From NCBI RefSeq assembly GCF_027497195.1, contig NZ_CP114905.1, positions 1,116,001 to 1,180,000 of the forward strand: DNA of 64,000 nucleotides, read 5' to 3'. Under the pieces are notes generated by a model. The model was not told the origin of the DNA. It saw only the letters and a program-made list of their open reading frames with translations, and made no database searches. This DNA comes from Streptomyces sp. WMMC500 (GTDB lineage: Bacteria > Actinomycetota > Actinomycetes > Streptomycetales > Streptomycetaceae). A program made the translations under genes and the position numbers. Each line of letters starts with the position of its first letter. The first letter of the stretch is position 1. Below are positions 35,540 through 43,974 of this stretch, piece by piece.

Positions 35540-36380
35540 AACCGCCGCCCGAGTACGGGCCGCCCGAGTCCGGACGGTCCTGGGCCATGTCATGCTGATG
35601 TTCGGCGTGCTGGTCACGATCTTCCCGTTCTACTGGATGTTCGTGATGGCCTCGAACACCACCGCGGACATCTTCGCCTACCCGCCCAAGCTGGTCCCCG
35701 GCTCCCACCTGTGGGAGAACATGAACAAGGTCTTCGACGGGATCGACTTCTGGGGCTCCATGGGTCTCACCATCGTCGCGGCCACCTCCGTGACGTTCCT
35801 GGTGCTCCTCTTCGACTCGCTGGCGGCGTTCGCCTTCGCCAAGTACGAGTTCCCGGGGCGCCGGGTGCTGTTCTGGATCGTCCTGGCCACCTTCATGATC
35901 CCGATGCAGCTCGCGCTGGTGCCGCAGTTCGTCACCCTGGCCTGGCTCGGCTGGGTCGGCTCCCTCAAGGCACTGATCATCCCCGGTGCGGCCAACGCGT
36001 TCGGGATCTTCTGGATGCGGCAGTACGCGCAGGGGGCGATCGCCGACGAGCTGATCCACGCGTCGCGGGTGGACGGGGCCGGGTTCTTCCGCCAGTGGTG
36101 GACGGTGGGGCTGCCGGTGCTGCGCCCGGGTCTCGCGTTCCTGGGCATCTTCACCTTCTTCCACGTCTGGAACGACTACCTCTGGCCGCTGATCGTCATG
36201 ACCGACCCGGGCAAGGTGACGCTCCAGGTCGCCGTGCAGCAGTTGAACGGCGTCTACACCACCGACCAGTCGATGGTGATCACGGGGGCGCTCATCTCGG
36301 TGATCCCCCTGATCGGGGTCTTCCTGATCGGCGCCCGGCACTTCATCGCCAACCTGGGCGCGGGCTCCATGAAGTTCTGA
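35529..36380 (+). CDS. Sugar ABC transporter permease, MalG type (second system)
   Basis: The 283-residue permease has the coupling loop LIHASRVDGAGFFRQWWTVG. It starts at GTG 35529 behind AAGGGGAAG, overlapping the previous gene by 11 bases. As in the first system, no ATPase gene is nearby, implying a shared MsiK-type ATPase. Confidence 0.92.
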   Translation: MRAETAARVRAARVRTVLGHVMLMFGVLVTIFPFYWMFVMASNTTADIFAYPPKLVPGSHLWENMNKVFDGIDFWGSMGLTIVAATSVTFLVLLFDSLAAFAFAKYEFPGRRVLFWIVLATFMIPMQLALVPQFVTLAWLGWVGSLKALIIPGAANAFGIFWMRQYAQGAIADELIHASRVDGAGFFRQWWTVGLPVLRPGLAFLGIFTFFHVWNDYLWPLIVMTDPGKVTLQVAVQQLNGVYTTDQSMVITGALISVIPLIGVFLIGARHFIANLGAGSMKF

Positions 36381-36416
36381 AGCCGGCTTCGCCCTTCACA
36401 GAGAGGTGTTCGCTCC

Positions 36417-38438
36417 ATGCAGGACAGCACGCACCGGACTCCCCCGGCCGCCGGCACCGTCGGCTGGGGGATCCTGGGCACCGGCGGGATCGCCGCACGT
36501 TTCGCCGGCCAGTTGCCACGCTCCCGTACCGGCACCCTGGCGGCCGTCGGCAGCCGCTTCCCCGCCTCCGCCCGCGACTTCGCCCGGCGCTTCGCGGCGC
36601 CGCGGGCGCACGGTTCGTACCAGGACCTGCTGGACGACGACACCGTCGACGCGGTGTACGTCGCCACGCCCCACCCGCAGCACGTCGAGTGGGCGGTGCG
36701 CGCCGCCGAGTCCGGCAAGCACGTGCTGGTCGAGAAGCCGATGGCGGTGCGCAGGGCGTGGGCCACCGCCGTCGTCGAGGCCGCGGTACGGGCCGACGTG
36801 TTCCTGATGGAGGGGTACATGTACCGCTGCACCCCGCAGACCGCGAAGCTGGTGGAGCTGGTCGGGGACGGAGCCGTCGGCGACCTCCACCACATCCAGG
36901 CGCAGTTCTCCTTCGGCGGCCCCGGCTTCGACGCCGGGCACCGGCTGTTCGCCAACGCCCTGGCCGGCGGCGGCATCCTGGACGTCGGCGGCTATCCGGT
37001 CTCGATGGCCCGCCTGCTGGCCGGCGCCGCGGCGGGCGCGCCGTTCGCCGACCCGGAGCACACCACCGCCGCCGGAACCGTCGGCGGCACCGGCGTGGAC
37101 GAGTGGGCCCTGGCCACCCTGCACTTCGCCGGCGGGCTGACCGCCCAGGTCGCCACCGGCGTCAGGCTGGCCGACGAGAACCGGGTCCGGGTCTACGGCT
37201 CCCGCGGCTTCCTCGACGTACCCGACCCCTGGTTCTGCGGCGACGGCGAGCCCACCAGCCTGATGCTGCACCGGGTCGGTGAGGACCCGCGGGAGATCCG
37301 GATCCCGCCGGCGCACCTCTACGCCGCCGAGGCCGACACCGTGGCCGACCACCTCGCCGACCGCCAGGCCCCGCAGATGAGCTGGGCCGACACCCTCGGC
37401 AACCTCGCCGTCCAGGACGCCTGGCGGGCGGCCCTCGGCCAGCGCTACGACAGCGAGCGCGACGACGCTCCCGTACCCACCGCCTCGGGCCGGCCGCTTG
37501 CCCGCCGTGCCGACGCGGCGATGTCCCACGCCCGCATCCCCGGTCTGGACAAGGACGTCTCCCGGCTGGTCATGGGCGTCGACAACCAGCCCGACCAGAT
37601 CCACGCCTCGGTCGTCTTCGACGACTTCTTCGAGCACGGCGGCACCGCCTTCGACACCGCGTACCACTACGGCGGAGGGCGTCTCGAACGGCAGCTCGGG
37701 CGGTGGATGGCGGACCGCGGGGTCCGCGACGACGTCGTGGTCATCGGCAAGGGGGCGCACACGCCGGACTGCGACCCCGCCTCGCTCAGCCGCCAGCTCG
37801 CCGTCAGCCTGGAGCGGCTGGGCACCGGCCACGTCGACATCTACTTCCTGCACCGCGACAACCCCGACATACCGGCGGGTGAGTTCGTGGACGTCCTCGA
37901 CGAGCACCGCCGAGCCGGCCGGATCGGCGTCTACGGCGGCTCCAACTGGAGCCCGCAGCGGGTCGACGAGGCCAACGCATGGGCACGCCGGAACGGGCGG
38001 CAGCCTTTCACCGTGCTCAGCAACCACCTGAGCCTGGCCCGCGCCCACGCCGTGCCGTGGGAGGGCTGCCTGCACGTCAGCGACCCGGACGCGCAGGAGT
38101 GGCTGCGCGCGGGTGAGGTGGCGCTGTTCCCGTGGTCCAGCCAGGCGCGCGGGTTCTTCACCGGCCGCGCCCGACCTGACGACACCGGCGACGCGGAGCT
38201 GGTGCGCTGCTTCTACTCGGACGAGAACTTCGCACGCCTGGACCGAGCGCGCGTACTCGCCCGCGAGCGCGGCGTCCACCCGACGGCGATCGCCCTGGCC
38301 TGGCTGCTCCACCAGCCGTACCCGGTCTTTCCGCTGATCGGTCCCCGGCAGGTCTCGGAGACCCGCACCTCCCTCGCCGGGCTGGGCGTGAGCCTCTCCG
38401 CGCAGGAGGTCGCCTGGCTGGACCTGCGCGCCGAGTAG
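36417..38438 (+). CDS. Fusion of Gfo/Idh/MocA dehydrogenase and aldo/keto reductase
   Basis: The single 673-residue frame joins two oxidoreductases. Residues ~14-350 are a Gfo/Idh/MocA enzyme (GWGILGTGGIAARFAG; EKP at 106-108). From residue ~369 an aldo/keto reductase barrel follows, with the tetrad Asp413, Tyr418 (FDTAYHYG), Lys445 (IGKGAH) and His479 (YFLHRD). Both look complete, so two successive or opposite redox steps on one imported sugar are likely. It is the fourth gene of the transporter operon, 36 bases after the permease, with AGAGAGG upstream. Confidence 0.9.
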   Translation: MQDSTHRTPPAAGTVGWGILGTGGIAARFAGQLPRSRTGTLAAVGSRFPASARDFARRFAAPRAHGSYQDLLDDDTVDAVYVATPHPQHVEWAVRAAESGKHVLVEKPMAVRRAWATAVVEAAVRADVFLMEGYMYRCTPQTAKLVELVGDGAVGDLHHIQAQFSFGGPGFDAGHRLFANALAGGGILDVGGYPVSMARLLAGAAAGAPFADPEHTTAAGTVGGTGVDEWALATLHFAGGLTAQVATGVRLADENRVRVYGSRGFLDVPDPWFCGDGEPTSLMLHRVGEDPREIRIPPAHLYAAEADTVADHLADRQAPQMSWADTLGNLAVQDAWRAALGQRYDSERDDAPVPTASGRPLARRADAAMSHARIPGLDKDVSRLVMGVDNQPDQIHASVVFDDFFEHGGTAFDTAYHYGGGRLERQLGRWMADRGVRDDVVVIGKGAHTPDCDPASLSRQLAVSLERLGTGHVDIYFLHRDNPDIPAGEFVDVLDEHRRAGRIGVYGGSNWSPQRVDEANAWARRNGRQPFTVLSNHLSLARAHAVPWEGCLHVSDPDAQEWLRAGEVALFPWSSQARGFFTGRARPDDTGDAELVRCFYSDENFARLDRARVLARERGVHPTAIALAWLLHQPYPVFPLIGPRQVSETRTSLAGLGVSLSAQEVAWLDLRAE

Positions 38439-38483
38439 GGCCGACCGCCGGGAACCGATGCCGTCCGCTTCAGTTCTGCGGTG

Positions 38484-40469
38484 CTACGGCGTCCACCTCA
38501 CGTTCGGGTTGATCCTGCCGGACCAGTCGAATACGGCCATGTTGTCCCACTCGTTGCCGCTGTTGCCGATGTCGGCGGGATTCCAGCCGTTGCCGGGGAT
38601 CGCATACCAGGTGGGTTCCCAGTAGAAGATGCCGACGGCGCCGGCGTTGCGGGCGGTGTTCTGCACGTGGGCGAAGTTGGTGGCCTGGCCGTTCCACGAC
38701 GCGGGGTAGCCCGAGCAGGGTTGCGTCCCGGAGATCACGTTCGCCGTTCCGTCGGCGTTGTCCGCGGTGAACGGATAGGCGGTCTCGGCCAGGACGACCG
38801 GCTTGCCGTACCGGGTGCGCATGTCGGTGATCACGTTGTGCAGATTCGACATCGAACCGTGCCACACGCAGTAGTACGACAGGGCCGTGAGGTCCCACTG
38901 GACGCCCTGGGCCCGGATGCCGTCGTAGAACCAGCGGGCGCTGGACATGCTCTCCGCGTGTGCGGTGTGGATGATGACCTGCGTGCTGCTGTTGCATTCC
39001 TTGGTGGCGTCGTAGCCGGCCTTGAGCAGCCGGGCCAGGTTGGTGAAGTCGTTGTTGCTGACCCTGCCTTCGGGCCACAGCATGCCCGTGTTGATCTCAT
39101 TGCCGATCTGGACGCTGTCGGGCGCTGTGCCCTGTGCCTTGAGGCTGGTGCAGACGTCGTGGGTGTAGTCGTGGACGTCGCTTTGCAGTTGACCGATGGT
39201 GTGACCCGCCCAGGCTGCCGGCTTGTACTGCTTGCCCGGGTCGGCCCAGGTGTCGGAGTAGTGGAAGTCGACCATGAGCTTGAGCCCGCGCTCCTTGACC
39301 TCCCTGGCGAACGCCAGCACCTTGGCCTTGTTGTTGTAGCCGCTGGCGGGATCGTTCCAGATGCGCAGGCGTGCATAGTTCACGCCGGCGTCCTTGAGGA
39401 TGTCGAGGGCGTGCCGTTCGGTCCCGTCGGCGTCGTAGTAGCGCGCGCCGACATCGTAGGCACGCTGCAGAGTGGACACGTCGGCACCGAGCATGGTCAT
39501 CGGGGCCGCCGTCGCGGACGGGTTTGTCCTGACCGCGTCCGGCAGGAGTGGGCAGGTGCTCTCGTAGGTCCTGATGCCGGTCCGGTCGAGCAGCGGGCAC
39601 AGGAACTGGCTGTAGCGGGCGTCGTTGTCGAGGAAGATCTTCAGCCACGGGATGACCTTGCGCATCATCACCGAGTTGTTCGAGGTCGGGAAGCCGTGCC
39701 CGGCGCCCGACAGCTCCAGATAGGACTTCTCCGTGCCGGCGGCGACGCCGTTGTAGTTGGACTGGACCGCCGCCGGGGTGACCGTGCCGTCGTTCTGGCC
39801 GGCCATGAGCATGGCCGGGACGCGCACGTTGCCCATGTTCGCCGAGAAGACGGCCGGTGCCAGTCCGACCGTGGCCTTCAGCGACGGACGTTGCTGGGCC
39901 GCGTACATCGCGCCGCCGCCGCCCATCGAGTGGCCCATCACCGCGAGCCGGGACGGGTCGACGCGGTCCCGTACGGTGCTGCGCTGGGTCAGGTAGTCCA
40001 GGGCGGCCAGGAGCTGGGTGCCGCGGGCGTCGTCCCAGTCGTTGCGGCCGTTGGTGTCGATGCCGATGACGACGAAGCCGAACGAGGCCAGCCACTGCCC
40101 CATCCAGGCGCCTTCGGCCGCCCATGTGGCGGTGTAGCCGGGGACGATCGCGATCGCGCCGAACGTGCCCTGACCGGTGTCGGTCGGGTAGTAGACGACG
40201 CCGCCGCCGAACCCGTTGCCGGCGGGCACGTTGGTCTGCGCGGTGGCGAAGGTGCCCCTGGATGCGGCCACGCTCTCCCGGGTCGGGGCCGGCCCTCGCT
40301 CGTAGGGGTTCTCGGCGGCCTGTGCCGGGCCGGGCGCCAGCAGGGCCACGACGGTGCCGAGAATGACCGCGATCGCGGCGAGGAGCTGCTTCCACCTCTG
40401 CGCCGTCGTGATCTGCGGGGCAGGGTTCGTTCGTCGGTGCGTCGCCGTATCCACGATGTCTGAGTGCAT
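38484..40469 (-). CDS. Secreted cutinase-like polyester hydrolase fused to GH53 endo-beta-1,4-galactanase
   Basis: This is an uninterrupted 661-residue protein. A signal peptide ends near residue 51. Residues ~53-308 match bacterial cutinases of the Thermobifida type: NPYERGP at the mature N-terminus, GYT oxyanion Tyr112, nucleophile Ser181 in GHSMGGGG, candidate acid Asp227 (AGQNDGTV), His258 (GAGHGF) and the paired Cys291/Cys306 (QFLCP, STCPL). The aromatic Trp found after the beta-strand in polyester-degrading members is replaced in LAPAVF. Residues ~327-661 are GH53 with acid Glu458 (IGNEIN) and nucleophile Glu562 (LAETAYPF), cutting beta-1,4-galactan of pectin. ATG follows GAGGAGG. Confidence 0.92.
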   Translation of the reverse strand: MHSDIVDTATHRRTNPAPQITTAQRWKQLLAAIAVILGTVVALLAPGPAQAAENPYERGPAPTRESVAASRGTFATAQTNVPAGNGFGGGVVYYPTDTGQGTFGAIAIVPGYTATWAAEGAWMGQWLASFGFVVIGIDTNGRNDWDDARGTQLLAALDYLTQRSTVRDRVDPSRLAVMGHSMGGGGAMYAAQQRPSLKATVGLAPAVFSANMGNVRVPAMLMAGQNDGTVTPAAVQSNYNGVAAGTEKSYLELSGAGHGFPTSNNSVMMRKVIPWLKIFLDNDARYSQFLCPLLDRTGIRTYESTCPLLPDAVRTNPSATAAPMTMLGADVSTLQRAYDVGARYYDADGTERHALDILKDAGVNYARLRIWNDPASGYNNKAKVLAFAREVKERGLKLMVDFHYSDTWADPGKQYKPAAWAGHTIGQLQSDVHDYTHDVCTSLKAQGTAPDSVQIGNEINTGMLWPEGRVSNNDFTNLARLLKAGYDATKECNSSTQVIIHTAHAESMSSARWFYDGIRAQGVQWDLTALSYYCVWHGSMSNLHNVITDMRTRYGKPVVLAETAYPFTADNADGTANVISGTQPCSGYPASWNGQATNFAHVQNTARNAGAVGIFYWEPTWYAIPGNGWNPADIGNSGNEWDNMAVFDWSGRINPNVRWTP

Positions 40470-40503
40470 TGCGGTTGGCCTCCTCTTCAGGGAGTCACCC
40501 GCC

Positions 40504-40543
40504 CCCGTGGTGCGGGCGGCGTCGTGCCGGCCGGCACCACGGG
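40504..40543 (-). terminator. Hairpin between PL11 and the cutinase-GH53 gene
   Basis: CCCGTGGTGC (40504-40513) pairs with GCACCACGGG (40534-40543). The loop contains part of a nested GTGCCGGCCGGCAC. It lies just after the PL11 stop codon and would end or attenuate its transcript before the galactanase gene. Confidence 0.6.
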
Positions 40544-40553
40544 ACGCGGGTTG

Positions 40554-42791
40554 TCAGCGGACGTCGATGCGGGGCTGCGACGGTGTGCTCATGCCGTTGC
40601 CGAGGAAGAAGCTCGGGTGCGGCGGCTGGTTGTAGGCGGTGTTCTGCCATGCGACGGCGACGCGGTACTGCGCGTCGTGCATCAGGGTGTGCATCCGCCG
40701 GTCCGTCTGGACGGGGGTGGCGTAGATGCGCAGCGCGGCGTTGTCGTCCCGCGGGAGGATGATCTCCTCGCGCCAGTCGCCGAACAGGTCGCCGGAGAGC
40801 GAGGGGGTTGCCTTGGTGCCGTTGACGGAGTGCGCGCCGGAGGCGGTGAGCAGGCGGGTGTCGCCGCCGGTGCCGTACTTGTCGACGTGGTTGCCGTCCA
40901 GCAGTTCCCGTACCGGGTCGGCGTCCCACCAGGCGAGGAAGTTGTAGCTGCCCGGATTGCGTCCGACGTTGCCGCCCGAGGCGTTGAGCAGGTTGCCCAG
41001 GCCGGTGCCCGAGCCCCAGAACTCGGCGCCCGCGTTGCCGGCGTAGACGTCGCCGGCCACGCCGCGGGCGGGGCCCTCGCAACCGCAACTGTTGTTCCGC
41101 TGCATCAGGATCGAGCCGCTGTTGGCGTCGCGCAGTGTGGCGGAGGCCCCGGAGCTCTGCTCGTGGATCTGCCAGATCTCCTTGCCGGTCCGGCCGGGCA
41201 CGAAGTCGCCGACGTGCAGGGCGTCGCCGTGGGCGTAGAAGTTGGTGGTGTGGCGGCCGGTGCCGTTGGCGTTGATGGTCATGCCGCCGTAGACGACCTC
41301 GTCGGTGCCGTTGCCGTCGACGTCGGCGATGGACAGCGAGTGCGCGCCGCGGCCGGTCCACTGGTTGCCCGCGTTGCCGGAGTCGAACTTCCAGCGCATG
41401 GTGAGCTGGCCGCCGCGGAAGTCCCAGGCCGCGATGGCGCTCTTCTCGTAGTAGCCGCGGCCCATGATGACGCTGGGGCGCTGCCCGTCCAGGTACGCGG
41501 TTCCGGCCAGGAACCGGTCGCCGCGGTTGCCGTAGTCGTCGCCCCAGTCGTTGATGTTGCCGCGTGCGGGCTGGAAGTCCACGGTGGACATGGCGGCGCC
41601 GGTGAGTCCGTTGAACATGGTGAGGTATTCGGGTCCGGTGATGATGTAGCCGGAGGAGTTGCGGTGGTCGGCGCCGCCGTTTCCGATCACCTGCCCGGTG
41701 CCGGAGACGGTGCCGTCGCCTGTCTTGACCGCGAGTTCCGCGCGCCCGTCACCGTCGTAGTCGTAGACCTGGAACTGTGTGTAGTGCGCCCCGGCCCGGA
41801 TGTTGCGGCCCAGGTCGACGCGCCACAGCCGTTGCCCGTCGAGCCGGTAGGCGTCGATGTAGACGTTGCTGGTGACGCCGGACTGCGAGTTGTCCTTCTG
41901 GTTGTCGGGATCCCACTTGAGGAAGATCTCGTACTGCCCGTCGCCGTCGACGTCACCGACGCTCGCGTCGCCGGCCGTGTAGGTGCTCCCCGGCCGGGAG
42001 ATCGGCACGTCCAGGTGGTTGCCGCCGGTGAAGCGCAGCGACGGCTCCGACGCCGGCTGCTCCGCTCCGTCCACGATGGCACGTACCGTGTACGACGCGT
42101 CCGCTGGCGCTCCGGCGTCCAGGTGGTTGGTGGAGTTGGTGATCGGCGACGCGTTCAGCTTCGTCGAACCGCGGTAGACGTTGAAGCCCGTGGACGACGG
42201 CTCGGTCCCCAGCAGCCGCCACGAGACCAGGTTGCCGGACCCGGAACGGACGCTGACCAGGCCGCGGTTGAGGTCTTCCATCTGCTTGCCGGGCGGTGCG
42301 GTGCCGCCGGCCTCGAAGTCGAGGTAGTCCACGTTGGCGAGGCCCGCGGCGGTGGTGGGGGTGAGCCGGATCGTGTTGCTGCCGGCGTCGACGGAGACGG
42401 TCAGGGTCTGGGTGGCCCAGGTGCTCCAGGCGCCGGTGGAGCCGAAGGGGCTGCCCGCGTGGGCGATGTCGCCGTTGACGGACACGTCGGCGGGACGGTC
42501 CGCGGTGGTGCCGTTGGCGTAGCGGAGGGAGAGGGTGGCCGTGCCCGCGGCGGACGCGGTGACGGTGAACTCCGCTCCGGCGCTGACAACGTTGTCTGCG
42601 TTGCAGAATCCGCTGCCGGAGTATCCGGTGTGGTTGGACTCGATGAGCCCGTCGCAGGTGGCGGGTGCCGTTTCGGCCTCGTAGCGGGTCGGTGCCGCGG
42701 ACGCCGTCGAGGAGGTGACGGCACCGGCGCCGGCTGACGCCAGGGTGATGCCGAGACAGAGCAGCACGGCTCGCAGTCGGGGTGCGCGCAT
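40554..42791 (-). CDS. Secreted rhamnogalacturonan lyase, family PL11, with N-terminal CBM35-like module
   Basis: The 745-residue protein has a signal peptide (cleavage near STASA) and an N-terminal carbohydrate-binding module (RYEAETAP to VDYLDFEAGG, about 33-145). A short beta-rich linker domain leads into the PL11 eight-bladed propeller. Repeated calcium-binding segments such as DVDGDGQYEIFLKWD, DYDGDGRAEL and DVDGNGTDEV support the family, as does GDLFGDWREEIILP near the C-terminus. It would cleave the rhamnogalacturonan I backbone by beta-elimination. The galactanase downstream attacks side chains of the same polymer. ATG 42791 has GGAG 9 bases upstream. Confidence 0.95.
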   Translation of the reverse strand: MRAPRLRAVLLCLGITLASAGAGAVTSSTASAAPTRYEAETAPATCDGLIESNHTGYSGSGFCNADNVVSAGAEFTVTASAAGTATLSLRYANGTTADRPADVSVNGDIAHAGSPFGSTGAWSTWATQTLTVSVDAGSNTIRLTPTTAAGLANVDYLDFEAGGTAPPGKQMEDLNRGLVSVRSGSGNLVSWRLLGTEPSSTGFNVYRGSTKLNASPITNSTNHLDAGAPADASYTVRAIVDGAEQPASEPSLRFTGGNHLDVPISRPGSTYTAGDASVGDVDGDGQYEIFLKWDPDNQKDNSQSGVTSNVYIDAYRLDGQRLWRVDLGRNIRAGAHYTQFQVYDYDGDGRAELAVKTGDGTVSGTGQVIGNGGADHRNSSGYIITGPEYLTMFNGLTGAAMSTVDFQPARGNINDWGDDYGNRGDRFLAGTAYLDGQRPSVIMGRGYYEKSAIAAWDFRGGQLTMRWKFDSGNAGNQWTGRGAHSLSIADVDGNGTDEVVYGGMTINANGTGRHTTNFYAHGDALHVGDFVPGRTGKEIWQIHEQSSGASATLRDANSGSILMQRNNSCGCEGPARGVAGDVYAGNAGAEFWGSGTGLGNLLNASGGNVGRNPGSYNFLAWWDADPVRELLDGNHVDKYGTGGDTRLLTASGAHSVNGTKATPSLSGDLFGDWREEIILPRDDNAALRIYATPVQTDRRMHTLMHDAQYRVAVAWQNTAYNQPPHPSFFLGNGMSTPSQPRIDVR

Positions 42792-42851
42792 GGGCTGTTC
42801 TCCAGGTGGTCTGGTCGGGTGCAGGGCAATTCGCAGTGCACTTTCCAGGCC

Positions 42852-42892
42852 CCTATGACACATAGGTTGCCGTCAGATCACACAAGTGTCAA
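42852..42892 (-). promoter_or_regulatory. Operator-like palindrome and -35 in front of PL11
   Basis: CCTATG-ACA-CATAGG (42852-42866) is a perfect inverted repeat, and minus-strand TTGACA lies at 42887-42892. No convincing -10 at 17-18 bases was found. The divergent regulator gene shares this region. Confidence 0.45.
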
Positions 42893-42992
42893 CCATGCCC
42901 GAGCACCACGCCCCTGCGCTGCCGTGATCCTCCCCGGGCCATTACAGTCAGGCCCCAATCCTTGTGACCGCGATCCGCACTGGAGTGCACAG

Positions 42993-43973
42993 TTGGCGCG
43001 CCTGTTCGACCTCGAAGAGATCTTCCTGGACGCGGATGCGGCGTCGGTGCGGCTCCCGCGCCGGCAGACCGGCTCGCCGCAGGGGCTCGGGACGACCCTG
43101 ATCACCGACTACACCCTGAGCGCCCGCGCCTGGCTGCCGTCGGCGGCGATCGTGGATCTGCTGGGCGAGTTCGGGGTGTCCAGCGGAGCCGCCCGCACGA
43201 CGATCAGCAGGCTGGCCCGCCGGGGCGTGCTGGAAGGCAGACGGGAGGGACGGCACAGCGCGTACCGCCTGACCGATGCCGCCGCCGCCCACCTGTACAC
43301 CGGCGGGCGCGAGATCGCCGCGTTCGGCCGCGGCGGCGATTCCTGGGACGGCCGGTGGACGCTGGTCGCGTTCTCGATGCCGCAGGCGAAGAGCACGCAG
43401 CGGCGCGCCATGCGGGACCACCTGCGCTGGCGTGGGTACGCGCCGCTCTACGACGGCGTCTGGGTGTCGCCCCGCGGGTTGACCACTCGGGAACGGGCCG
43501 TCCTGGCGGAGCTGGCCTTCGGCGCGATGAGCGTGTTCCGGGCGCGCCACCTTGAGCTGGAGACCGGTGCGGCCCGCAACCCGGTCGACGCCTGGGACGT
43601 CGCGGGTATCGCCGAGCAGTACAGCGTCTTCATCCGGAGGTGGAGCCGCCGGCTTCCCCGCGTGGCGGCGGGGACGATCTCCGGCACCGCGGCGGTGCGA
43701 CTGCGTACCGAGGTGATGGACACCTATCGCCGTTTCCCCGTTCTCGACCCGCTGCTGCCGGTCGAACTCCTGCCGCGCGGCTGGCCGCGTGCCCGTGCGA
43801 GAGAGGTGTTCGCGGCTGTGTACGACGGGCTCGCCGAACCGGCGCAGGACCATGTGAGAGCCCTCGTGTCGCGCGTGGGCGGGGGCACAGCCCCGCAGAT
43901 CCGCGCCCACACCGTCGCCGACATGGGCGCCGGCGAGGGCCGTGAGGAGACGCCCCGCCGCGGAAGGGGGTGA
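42993..43973 (+). CDS. PaaX-family-like transcriptional regulator
   Basis: The roughly 326-residue protein resembles PaaX-type regulators: an N-terminal winged HTH (VDLLGEFGVSSGAARTTISR, with wing RREGRHSAYRLTD), a central domain starting WDGRWTLVAFSMP and a C-terminal helical part. PaaX proteins repress phenylacetate genes, but none are nearby. Position opposite PL11 suggests control of pectin genes or itself. The start is uncertain: TTG 42993 with TGGAG upstream gives the usual length; longer in-frame starts add a low-complexity leader. Confidence 0.8.
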   Translation: MARLFDLEEIFLDADAASVRLPRRQTGSPQGLGTTLITDYTLSARAWLPSAAIVDLLGEFGVSSGAARTTISRLARRGVLEGRREGRHSAYRLTDAAAAHLYTGGREIAAFGRGGDSWDGRWTLVAFSMPQAKSTQRRAMRDHLRWRGYAPLYDGVWVSPRGLTTRERAVLAELAFGAMSVFRARHLELETGAARNPVDAWDVAGIAEQYSVFIRRWSRRLPRVAAGTISGTAAVRLRTEVMDTYRRFPVLDPLLPVELLPRGWPRARAREVFAAVYDGLAEPAQDHVRALVSRVGGGTAPQIRAHTVADMGAGEGREETPRRGRG

Positions 43974-43974
43974 G

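Noticed and set aside
38481..40463. 660-codon plus-strand frame opposite the cutinase-GH53 gene
   Set aside because: Mirror shadow; the minus strand carries two intact enzyme domains and a signal peptide.
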